Of a DNA stretch of 64,000 nt, positions 47,689 through 56,554 are shown one piece after another. This DNA comes from Anaerolineales bacterium. Lineage in GTDB: Bacteria; Chloroflexota; Anaerolineae; Anaerolineales; Villigracilaceae. Location of the stretch: positions 22,715 through 86,714 of the forward strand of contig JABWAU010000004.1 of NCBI GenBank assembly GCA_013360875.1, in the 5' to 3' direction. Positions within the stretch are counted from its first letter, which is position 1; each line of letters begins with the position of its first letter. The notes under the pieces were generated by a model. That model was not told where the DNA came from. It saw nothing but the letters and a program-made list of their open reading frames with translations, and ran no database searches. Both the position numbers and the translations under genes were made by a program.

Positions 47689-47717
47689 AGGATAACCGAA
47701 CAGGAGGGCAGTGTCAA
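47689..47717 (-). promoter_or_regulatory. Sigma70-like promoter for the SRP RNA
   Basis: Minus strand TTGACA - 17 nt - TATCCT, ending about 8 nt before the SRP RNA 5' end. Confidence 0.75.
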
Positions 47718-47983
47718 CTTAACATAACCGTAAGCCCGATGCGTTCCTAACAGGAATGATTGTTTTGGGCATTGTCTGTGATTTTGCCCATCGTACAATT
47801 GGGTTCTGGCGCTCCAAATTCATTCGTTTCAAACCTTGATTCACTGATGAATCGGTCCCTTATCACGGGTTTCGCTTTGCCGTGATCCGCGCAGCGGCTC
47901 GAACGAACCAGGCGGTGTGACCGACCGCGTATCTGGTTGCCGGGGAGACGGCATCATATTCTTTCAACGAGGACATTTTGACA

Positions 47984-50900
47984 ATGCATCGTTTCGCTTC
48001 CTTTCTACGCCTGGGCATGGTCACTGCGCTATTGGCGGGAATCTTCGCCCAGCCGCAAACCGTTCACGCGGCATCGCTGCCGGCCGAGATCAACAAACAA
48101 TTCACGCCTTTGCAAATTGACGCGGGCGGGGTGTCTGTGTTGAGGATCTCGATCTTCAACCCGAACACATTCCCGCTTTTCAACGTGGCGTTCATTGACG
48201 ATCTCGCGCGCGTCCAGCCCGGCTTGTACGTCGCCAACCCCGCCGGGGTGGTGAATACCTGCGGCGGGACGGTGACCGCCGTCCCCGGCGCGACGACCGT
48301 ATCGTTGAGCGGGGGCGCGGTTCCCGCACAGGTGGGTCCTACGCCGGGGCAGTGTTACATTGAAGTGAACATTTCATCGGTCACGGCCGGGAACCTGATC
48401 AACACAATTCCCGCGCATAACCCTCCCGCCGACATCGGCTTGACCGCGGACGGAATCGACAACGGCACGCCGGTTGTCATCACGAACACGTCGCCAGCCA
48501 GCGCGACGATCACTGTGGTCGCGGTCTCGCCGCCCTCCCTCTCCAAGACTTTTGCGCCGAACACGATCTTCGTCGGACAGACCAGCCAGTTGACGATCCG
48601 CCTCAACAACAACGACGCGGACACCAACCTGACGGGCGTCTCCTATACCGATACCCTTCCCGGCGGATTGGTGATTGCTAGTCCCTCCGGGCTGTCGGTC
48701 GCGAACTGCGGCGCGGGGGCAACGGTAACAGCCCCGGCAAACGGAACAGCCGTCTCGTTGAGCAATGGAATCGTCACACCGAGCCAGGATTGCGTGATCA
48801 GCGTAAATGTGACCGGTTCGTTCGGGCAGTATACAAATACGATTCCCGCAGGTCCTGGCGGGCCCGGCTCCATACGAACGAATCAGGGCGTCACCAACAC
48901 CAGCCCAGCATCCGCAAACCTGAACATTCAGCCTGTGGGCATTACCAAGGCCTTTTCTCCGTCCACTATTGTCGCGGGTGGAACCAGCACGTTGACGATC
49001 ACGCTTCAGAACCCAACCGGGAGTCCATACACAGGCGTGAGCGTGACCGACGACCTGCCGGCGGGGATCACGGTTGCGAACGCTCCCTCCACCACGTGCG
49101 GCGGAGGCGCGGTCAGCGGAAACGTTGGGGATACCTCCGTTCAATTGACGAGCGGGACGATCCCTGCCAGCGCGACGCCTCCCACGCCGGTTGGGTCTTG
49201 TATCATCACTGTGCCGGTGCAAGCCTCCCTTGCGGTTTCGGGATCCAGAACCAACACGATCCCGGCAAATGCTTTGACGGCAGACCAGCCCGGCGTGACG
49301 AATTACCTGCCCGCCTCCGCCAACATCGCCGTCAACCCCGCGTTGACCGGAACCAAGACGTACTCGCCGACGATCATCCCTTTGAATGGAATCAGCACGG
49401 TCACCATCACGCTCACCAATAACAGCGCCGCGCCGCTGACGAACCTGAGTTTTACAGATATCCTGCCCACAAACCTGGAGGTTTCCGGCGTACCCGCTTC
49501 GCCTCAATGCGGCGGGACGGTGACCAATACGCTTACCTCTGTCACCCTGACGGGCGGTTCGCTCGCCGCCGCGCCGGGACCGGGGAATACCTGTACCATC
49601 TCGTTCGATGTCACCAGCGACGATCCTGGCAGCGGCACAACCTATGAGAACTCCATCCCTATAGGGAACATCACCACCGACGAGGGCGTGGGGAACAATT
49701 CATCCATCACCACCGGCGCCGACCTCACCGTGGTCAACGCTACTACGCTCCCGGTCAACGTAGCCAAATCGTTCACCCCGGCGACCGTCACGCCCGCACA
49801 AGCCAGCCGCGTGCGCATCACGCTGACCGCGCCCGCGGACATCGGCGTCTCGGGGATTTCCATCACCGATACGCTTCCCGCCGGGGTGGTGGTTGCCACG
49901 CCCAACCCTCCCTCGATTCCCAACCCGACTGAGAGTTGTCCCGGCGGAACGTTGACCGCCGTTCCCGGCACGGATACGATCACCTTTACGAATCTGGCGA
50001 CGAACACGCTGGCGGCCGGCGCCTCCTGCAACATTGACGTGTACGTCGTCGCGGCGGAAGCCGGTTCTTTCGATAACCTCATCCCCGCCAATTCGGTCAT
50101 CACCTCGCAGGGACGCACCAACGAGTTCGACAGCAACACCGCCAACCTGCGCGTGACGAGCATGTCCATGAGCAAGGCGTTCTACCCGACGGCAGTCCAG
50201 GCGAACGGCTTGTCCACGCTCACAATCACGCTTCAGAACACCAGCCCCTCCGACCTGATCAACGTGACCATGACGGACAACCTGCCCGGCTCTGTGACCA
50301 ACGGGATGGTTGTCGCGCCGACACCCAACGCCATCACCACCTGCGGCGCAGGGACCGTCACTGCCAACCCCGGCGCCCAGGTCATCCAATTGACGGGCGG
50401 CACGATCCCCGCGCAGGTGGGCGGCGTACCGGGCATCTGCACGATCACAGTGGACGTGCAGGGCAGGGATTCCAGCCCGACCTCGCCCAGCGCCCAGACC
50501 AATACCATCCCGGTCGCCAACGTGACCGGTACTGTCGCCAACACCGGCGTAACGATCGGTCCTTTCGCGCAGGCGCAGGCTTCCCTGAACATTCGGAATC
50601 TTTCCATCGGCGTGGTGAAGGGATTTGATCCCGTGCTGGTCTATGGCGGCGCGACCTCCACCATGACCGTGCAGTTGATCAACCCGGAAAGCGTCGCGTT
50701 GACCGGCATCGCCTTTACGGACAACATGGCGCTGCTCCAACCGGGCATTGTGCTGGCAAACCCGGTCATGTTCAACACCGGGACGTGCGGCGGCGCGTTG
50801 ACCGGCAGCCCCGGCGACTCGTCCTTCTCCTTCAGCGGCGGGACTCTGTTGCCCAACTCGTCCTGCACCCTGACGCTTCGCGTGATCATGAACGTGAACG

Positions 50901-53900
50901 GCAACCGCACCAATCGCATCCCGGCAGGCGCGGTGACCACGTTCAATGGCGTGAGCAGCACGCAACCGACAGAAGCCTCCCTCACCAATCTTCCGGGCGT
51001 GAGCGTCAATAAAGTTTTCAATCCGAATCCGATCCAGGTGAACGAAACCACAGTCCTGACTCTCACGATCACCAATACAAGCGACATCCCCGTTGTCAGC
51101 ATGGGGTTGACGGACAACCTGCCGGGGGATCTGCCTGCCGGTCTGTTCGTGGCAAACCCGGCGAACCTCACTAACACCTGCAACGGAACTGCCACAGCCA
51201 ACCCGGGCGACCAGGTGATCCAGTTGAGCGGAGGGAGCCTGGCGGGCAACAGCAGTTGTTCCATTTCAGTGGATGTCACCACGAGCGAGCCGGGGGCTTA
51301 CGTCAACACGATTCCCGCCGGCGGGCTGATCACGAACGATCCCAACGTCACGAACAACAACCCGGCGACCGATACGCTCCGCGTGGGCGACCTGTTCAGC
51401 CTCGGCAATCGCGTCTGGTTCGATACGAACAACAACAGCCAGATTGATTTGGGCGAATCCGGCGCGGACGGGGTGACGGTCGAATTGTTTGCGGCAGATC
51501 CCGGCGGCGCGCCGACCGGTCCCGCGCTCGCTGCGCAGGTCACAGCGGGAGGCGGTTACTATCGCTTCGACGACCTCGCTCCGGGCGATTACGTCGTCGT
51601 CGTCCCTGCCAGTCAATTCGCCTCCGGCGGACCTCTCGCCGGATACCAAAGCAGTGGAACGACCATTGACGCTTCGGGCGCGATATCAGAATCGCCCGCC
51701 CCCGACCCGGACAACGACACCGACAACGAAGATAACGGCGCGCGTCGGTCCGGCGGCGCGGTGATCAGCGGCGCGGTCACGCTTGGACCGAACGCCGACG
51801 AACCTACAGACGATGCCGACGCTCCTGCCATGAACCCGGCGGGCGAAGCTCCCAATGATCGCAGCAACCGCACGGTGGACTTCGGCTTTTATCGCCAGGA
51901 ACTCGGCAACCTGGTCTTTGTGGATGTGAACGGGAACGGCGCATACAACGCCGCCTCCGACGCGCTCGTGCAGGGCGCGGTGGTGCGACTGTATTCCAGC
52001 AACGGCGCGGAGATCAACGTCGGCGCGGACGGCATTTGGGGAACTGTGGATGACGCTCCGGGCGGCGTGACGACCGGTGCGGATGGCTTATACCTCTTCA
52101 GCGGTTTGCCGCAGGGTGATTATGTCATACGCGTGACGCCTCCTGCCGGATTTACAAGCACAGTGGATACCGCCAACGCAGGCGATACCAACAACCCGAA
52201 CAACAACGTTGACAACAACGACAACGGCGTTGGTGTCGCAGGCGGGACCGTATCGAGCAACCTTGTCACGCTCACGCCCGGCAGCGCGGGCGCGGCGAAC
52301 AACAACGCCGTCTCCAATGCGACAGGCGTCACCTACAACCCGACCCTCGATTTTGGTTTTGTCCCGCTCTACAGCCTCGGCAACCGCGTCTGGTTTGATA
52401 CGGACAACAACAGCCTCATCAATGGTTCGGAAGTGGGCGTGGATGGCGTGACCGTCGAACTGTACCTTGCCAGCGATCTTACAATCCCCCTTGCAGCCGA
52501 TGTGACCGCGAACGGAGGCTATTATCGCTTCGACGATCTTGCCCCGGGCGATTACGTCGTTGTGATCCCCTCCTCTCAATTCGCTTCGGGCGGACCCCTG
52601 GCTGGATACTACAGCAGCGGCACGACCATTGACTCTTCGGGCGCGATCTCCGAATCTCCCGCCCCCGACCCGGATGGCAACTCTGACAGCGACGACAACG
52701 GCGCGCTGCAAACAGGCGGCGCGTTCAACGGAGCGGTCATCGCCGGTGCGGTGACGCTCGGGCCGGGCGTCGTCGAACCGACCGATGATTCGGATGCTGA
52801 TCCAACCAACCCGGCGGGCGAAGCGCCGAACGGTCAGAGCAACCGCAGCGTGGACTTCGGCTTTTATCGCACCGAACTCGGAAACCTGGTCTTCGTGGAC
52901 GTCAACGGCAACGGCGCGTACGACTCCGGAACCGACGCGCCTCTCCCGGGCGCCAGCGTCCAACTGTTTTCCAGCAACGGCGCGGAGATCAACGTCGGTC
53001 CCGATGGCATCCTCGGCACGGCGGACGACGCGCCCGGCGGCGTCACAACCGGCGCAGGCGGTACTTATCTGTTCAGCGGTTTGCCGCAGGGCAGTTACAG
53101 CGTGCGCGTCACGCCGCCTGCCGGTTACGTCAGCGCGGTGGACACGGCGAATACCCTCGATACGACCGATCCAAACACGAACGTGGATCATAACGACAAC
53201 GGCGTCGGCACGGCCGGCGGAACGGTATCGAGCAATGTGGTCGCATTGACGCCGGGCAGTTCGGGCGCGCTCAACAACAACGCCATTAGGTACAACACCG
53301 GCGTCACCCATGATCCAACCCTCGACTTTGGTTTTCAGGGAGGCTCGGGCGCGAACTTTGGCTCGGCGAAAACCCTGAGCGCCAGCAACCAGACATTCAC
53401 GACGAATCCCAACGTTGCGATCGGCGAAATCGTCGAATACACAGTGACGGTCAACGTGCCGCCGGGGATATTCGCCAATTCCCAACTGGTGGATTCGATG
53501 GATCGCGGCCTCTCGTTCGTGACCTGTTCGAGCGTTACGGAATCGGACCCGGCTCTGACTACCGATCTGCCTGGTTCGTTTACCCAAGCCTGCTCCACGC
53601 CGACAGTGGATGACTCAGGCGGCAGTACGACCGTGGATGTGGGACGCCGCGTCACGTTCGATCTTGGCACGGTGACGAACACCTCCGGCGCGGATCAAAC
53701 GCTGAGGTTCGTTTACACTGCCGTCGTTTTGGACAGCGCGGCAAACATCTCCGGCGCGACGCTTGATAACAGCGCGGTCTGGTCGTCGGATGCCGGGACG
53801 CAGCCTGCCTCGAGCGCGACAGTACTCATTGCTGAACCGGACCTGTCCATCACGAAAACCGCCGATGCGGAACTTGTATCGGTGGGTTCGCTCATCACGA

Positions 53901-54823
53901 TCACTTTGAACATCCGGCACACGGCGGAAAGCGAAGTGAACGCATACGATGTCGTAGTGACGGATCCTCTCCCGGCGGAGTTGGAGTTGGTGGCGGGGAC
54001 GCTGGAATGTTCTTCCGGCGCGCAGGATGCGAACCTCTGCGCTTACGACGCGGGAGCGCGCACAATCAACGCCGTGTGGGATGCTTTTGTCCTCGGCGGC
54101 GGGGATGGTGGAGTGACGTTTCAGGTGAGGGTTTCATCCATATCTTCAAACGGCGTCAGCAACGTGGCGAACGTGGCATGGACAAGTCTGCCCGGGGATG
54201 TCAGCCAGCCGCAGAACAACAACGTCTTTTCGACAGAACGCGATTACGACCCTGCCAGCCAGGTTGACGTATACGGCAGGAGCGATACGCTCGTCCTCGG
54301 CGTTTTCAGAAACGCGCCCGCCACTGGCTTTGCCCCGAACGTGGTGACAGACATCAGCAATTTGCCAAAAGAGACTTATGCTCAAACCGGCGGCTTGACG
54401 GTGGATATCCCGTCGCTGGGAATCAGCATCCCGATTGTGGGCGTGCCGTTGAAGGCTGGGGAGTGGAACGTGTCCTGGCTGGAGAATCAGGCCGGATGGT
54501 TGGAAGGAAGCGCATTCCCCTCCTGGAGCGGAAACAGTGTGCTGACGGGTCACGTCTATTTGTCGAACGGCCTGCCCGGTCCGTTCGTCAACCTGGGCAG
54601 GCTCAAATATGGCGACAGGATCATTGTCCGCGCCTATGGGCAGACCTTCATTTATGAGGTGCGCGCCAATGTGGTGGTGGCGCCAAACGATGCGTCCATC
54701 TTCAGGCACGAGGAGAAATCGTGGCTGACGCTGGTGACGTGCAGGGAATACGACGAGAAGGCGAACTCATACGGGAAGCGTGTGGTGGTGCGGGCTGTAT
54801 TGGTGAGCGTGGAACGGCGATGA
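47984..54823 (+). CDS. Giant secreted surface protein: repeated DUF11-like modules, SdrD-like B domains, C-terminal sortase domain
   Basis: Signal peptide; ~8 modules of 'KxFxPxxIxxGxxSxLTITLxN'; LGNRVWFDTNNNSQIDLGESGADGVTVEL B-type domains; C-term VLTGHVYL ... LTLVTC ... KRVVVRAVLV. Confidence 0.9.
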   Translation: MHRFASFLRLGMVTALLAGIFAQPQTVHAASLPAEINKQFTPLQIDAGGVSVLRISIFNPNTFPLFNVAFIDDLARVQPGLYVANPAGVVNTCGGTVTAVPGATTVSLSGGAVPAQVGPTPGQCYIEVNISSVTAGNLINTIPAHNPPADIGLTADGIDNGTPVVITNTSPASATITVVAVSPPSLSKTFAPNTIFVGQTSQLTIRLNNNDADTNLTGVSYTDTLPGGLVIASPSGLSVANCGAGATVTAPANGTAVSLSNGIVTPSQDCVISVNVTGSFGQYTNTIPAGPGGPGSIRTNQGVTNTSPASANLNIQPVGITKAFSPSTIVAGGTSTLTITLQNPTGSPYTGVSVTDDLPAGITVANAPSTTCGGGAVSGNVGDTSVQLTSGTIPASATPPTPVGSCIITVPVQASLAVSGSRTNTIPANALTADQPGVTNYLPASANIAVNPALTGTKTYSPTIIPLNGISTVTITLTNNSAAPLTNLSFTDILPTNLEVSGVPASPQCGGTVTNTLTSVTLTGGSLAAAPGPGNTCTISFDVTSDDPGSGTTYENSIPIGNITTDEGVGNNSSITTGADLTVVNATTLPVNVAKSFTPATVTPAQASRVRITLTAPADIGVSGISITDTLPAGVVVATPNPPSIPNPTESCPGGTLTAVPGTDTITFTNLATNTLAAGASCNIDVYVVAAEAGSFDNLIPANSVITSQGRTNEFDSNTANLRVTSMSMSKAFYPTAVQANGLSTLTITLQNTSPSDLINVTMTDNLPGSVTNGMVVAPTPNAITTCGAGTVTANPGAQVIQLTGGTIPAQVGGVPGICTITVDVQGRDSSPTSPSAQTNTIPVANVTGTVANTGVTIGPFAQAQASLNIRNLSIGVVKGFDPVLVYGGATSTMTVQLINPESVALTGIAFTDNMALLQPGIVLANPVMFNTGTCGGALTGSPGDSSFSFSGGTLLPNSSCTLTLRVIMNVNGNRTNRIPAGAVTTFNGVSSTQPTEASLTNLPGVSVNKVFNPNPIQVNETTVLTLTITNTSDIPVVSMGLTDNLPGDLPAGLFVANPANLTNTCNGTATANPGDQVIQLSGGSLAGNSSCSISVDVTTSEPGAYVNTIPAGGLITNDPNVTNNNPATDTLRVGDLFSLGNRVWFDTNNNSQIDLGESGADGVTVELFAADPGGAPTGPALAAQVTAGGGYYRFDDLAPGDYVVVVPASQFASGGPLAGYQSSGTTIDASGAISESPAPDPDNDTDNEDNGARRSGGAVISGAVTLGPNADEPTDDADAPAMNPAGEAPNDRSNRTVDFGFYRQELGNLVFVDVNGNGAYNAASDALVQGAVVRLYSSNGAEINVGADGIWGTVDDAPGGVTTGADGLYLFSGLPQGDYVIRVTPPAGFTSTVDTANAGDTNNPNNNVDNNDNGVGVAGGTVSSNLVTLTPGSAGAANNNAVSNATGVTYNPTLDFGFVPLYSLGNRVWFDTDNNSLINGSEVGVDGVTVELYLASDLTIPLAADVTANGGYYRFDDLAPGDYVVVIPSSQFASGGPLAGYYSSGTTIDSSGAISESPAPDPDGNSDSDDNGALQTGGAFNGAVIAGAVTLGPGVVEPTDDSDADPTNPAGEAPNGQSNRSVDFGFYRTELGNLVFVDVNGNGAYDSGTDAPLPGASVQLFSSNGAEINVGPDGILGTADDAPGGVTTGAGGTYLFSGLPQGSYSVRVTPPAGYVSAVDTANTLDTTDPNTNVDHNDNGVGTAGGTVSSNVVALTPGSSGALNNNAIRYNTGVTHDPTLDFGFQGGSGANFGSAKTLSASNQTFTTNPNVAIGEIVEYTVTVNVPPGIFANSQLVDSMDRGLSFVTCSSVTESDPALTTDLPGSFTQACSTPTVDDSGGSTTVDVGRRVTFDLGTVTNTSGADQTLRFVYTAVVLDSAANISGATLDNSAVWSSDAGTQPASSATVLIAEPDLSITKTADAELVSVGSLITITLNIRHTAESEVNAYDVVVTDPLPAELELVAGTLECSSGAQDANLCAYDAGARTINAVWDAFVLGGGDGGVTFQVRVSSISSNGVSNVANVAWTSLPGDVSQPQNNNVFSTERDYDPASQVDVYGRSDTLVLGVFRNAPATGFAPNVVTDISNLPKETYAQTGGLTVDIPSLGISIPIVGVPLKAGEWNVSWLENQAGWLEGSAFPSWSGNSVLTGHVYLSNGLPGPFVNLGRLKYGDRIIVRAYGQTFIYEVRANVVVAPNDASIFRHEEKSWLTLVTCREYDEKANSYGKRVVVRAVLVSVERR
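51398..53335 (+). repeat. Tandem ~970-bp internal duplication (two SdrD-B-like domain pairs)
   Basis: SLGNRVWFDTxNNS... recurs at ~51398 and ~52373; LGNLVFVDVNGNGAY recurs at ~51904 and ~52879. Confidence 0.8.
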
Positions 54824-54828
54824 AACGA

Positions 54829-54862
54829 ACACGGCGCTCCGTTTGGGGCGCCGTGTGATTCT
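54829..54862. terminator. Hairpin terminator
   Basis: ACACGGCGC ... GCGCCGTGT; weak T-tract. Confidence 0.45.
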
Positions 54863-54873
54863 CTCGAGTCGGA

Positions 54874-55347
54874 TCATTGCCTGCCGCGTGGGTTGACGTT
54901 CCAGCCCAGCCAGTAGAAACCGAGGTCGTCCATCATTTTCCTGAATTCTTCGAACCCCACCGGTTTGACGAGATAACTGTTGACGTGGTTGTAATATGCC
55001 CGCGCCACGTCCTTCTCCGCCTCGGAGGTGGTGAGGATCACCACGGGGATGGTCTTGAGTTCGTCGGATTCCTTGATGGTTTTCAGCACGTCAATCCCGT
55101 CCACACGCGGCAGGCGCAGGTCGAGGAGAATGACGTGAGGAAGGGGGGTGTTTGGGGGTCCGGCATATTCCCCCCTGCGGAAGAGATAGTCGAGGGCTGA
55201 TTGCCCGTCGAGGAAGTGACGCACCTGGTTTGCGATCCTATGCTCCTCAAGGGTGCGGATGACCAGTTCCGCATGATCCGCGTTGTCTTCCACGAGCATG
55301 ACGAGAACCGGTTCACCGATCATTTCCTGCTCCTTGTTGTTATTCAT
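54874..55347 (-). CDS. Single-domain response regulator (Rcp1-like receiver)
   Basis: VLVMLVEDNADHAELVIRTLEEH; LPHVILLDLRLPRVDGIDVLKTIKES; IPVVILTTSEAEKD. Confidence 0.93.
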   Translation of the reverse strand: MNNNKEQEMIGEPVLVMLVEDNADHAELVIRTLEEHRIANQVRHFLDGQSALDYLFRRGEYAGPPNTPLPHVILLDLRLPRVDGIDVLKTIKESDELKTIPVVILTTSEAEKDVARAYYNHVNSYLVKPVGFEEFRKMMDDLGFYWLGWNVNPRGRQ

Positions 55348-55450
55348 GTGTGCTGCAATTCTACCCGCTTTTCGGGGTTTGAGGCGTTTCTTATGGGTTA
55401 TCCCGAAATGCAACCCTTCAGTCCACTAATTCTCCATTAGAATCATCTCC

Positions 55451-56488
55451 ATGCTCCCCATCATCGCATTCACCATCCTCGTCCTCCTTTCCTACCTCCT
55501 CGTCCACCTCATCCGCCGTTACGCGGAGCGGCGTCAGATACTCGACCATCCCACCGAGCGCGGGTTACACGTCACACCGACGCCGCGCGGGGGCGGGCTG
55601 GCAATCGTTGTTTTGGTCATTGGAACAGGTTTATCGGTCGCGAGAGATGCGGTTTTGAGTCATGCGGCGGTCTATCTCGCATGCGGTATTGTGATCGCAC
55701 TTCTTGGTTGGCGCGACGACACCCATTCGCTCTCGCCGCGCGTCCGATTTGCGGTGCAGGGGCTGGTCGCCGCCGCGTCCATTTGGGAGTTGGGATATTT
55801 CAGTTCGGTCACCATTCCGTTGTTCGGTGAATTGCAGTTGGGCGCGGTGGGCGTCGTCATCACGTTCTTGTGGATCGTCGGACTGACGAACGCCTACAAC
55901 TTCATGGACGGCATTGACGGCATCGCGGGCGGCGTGGCGTTTGCGGCTGGGCTGGGTTGGGTGATGCTGGCGTCGAACATCCCTTATCTGGCAAACTCGT
56001 TCGTGTTCTGGATCGGGCTGGCGATCGCGGCAGCGAGCCTGGGCTTTCTCGGTCACAACTGGCAGCCCGCCAAAATCTTTATGGGCGACGTTGCCAGCAC
56101 GTTCCTCGGTTATTCGTTCGCGGTCATGCCGCTGCTCGCATCGAACGAGGAAGGCGACGCGCTCATGCTCGGTACGCTCCTGATGTGGACGTTCATCATG
56201 GACGCGGGCGTCACGTTCATTCGCCGCGCGCTCAAACGAGAAAAACTTTTATTCGGTCATCGCGACCACGTTTATCAACGCCTTGTCATCGGCGGCTATT
56301 CCCATGCAAAGATCAGCGCGTTGTATATCACTTTGACCCTGCTCGCATTGGCGCTTGCCTCAGCCTGGGGGAACGGAAGCCGCCTCGCCTCTGCCCTCAT
56401 CCTCTTCGGACTTCCCCTCACATACTACGTGCTAAACCGCCACGCAAATACATTATTATCCACGAATGACACGAAGAACACCAAGTGA
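55451..56488 (+). CDS. MraY/WecA-family glycosyl-phosphoprenyl transferase
   Basis: HPTERGLHVTPTPRGGGLAIV; NAYNFMDGIDGIAGG; AKIFMGDVASTFLGY; HRDHVYQRLV. Confidence 0.93.
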   Translation: MLPIIAFTILVLLSYLLVHLIRRYAERRQILDHPTERGLHVTPTPRGGGLAIVVLVIGTGLSVARDAVLSHAAVYLACGIVIALLGWRDDTHSLSPRVRFAVQGLVAAASIWELGYFSSVTIPLFGELQLGAVGVVITFLWIVGLTNAYNFMDGIDGIAGGVAFAAGLGWVMLASNIPYLANSFVFWIGLAIAAASLGFLGHNWQPAKIFMGDVASTFLGYSFAVMPLLASNEEGDALMLGTLLMWTFIMDAGVTFIRRALKREKLLFGHRDHVYQRLVIGGYSHAKISALYITLTLLALALASAWGNGSRLASALILFGLPLTYYVLNRHANTLLSTNDTKNTK

Positions 56489-56540
56489 AATTAATCTTTT
56501 TGATTCCTTCTTCGTGAACTTCGTGCTCTTAGTGGATAAT
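56453..56540. repeat. TTATCCACGAA...GTGGATAA dispersed palindromic repeat, encodes the MraY-like C-terminus
   Basis: attattatccacgaatgacacgaagaacacc...cttcgtgaacttcgtgctcttagtggataat; related copy at 63733..63811. Confidence 0.8.
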
Positions 56541-56554
56541 ATTCTCCTCTCAAA

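Noticed and set aside
48374-53587. Large minus-strand ORFs (377, 421 and 499 aa)
   Set aside because: Antisense to the giant surface protein; a by-product of its repetitive, Thr/Asn/Gly-rich codons.
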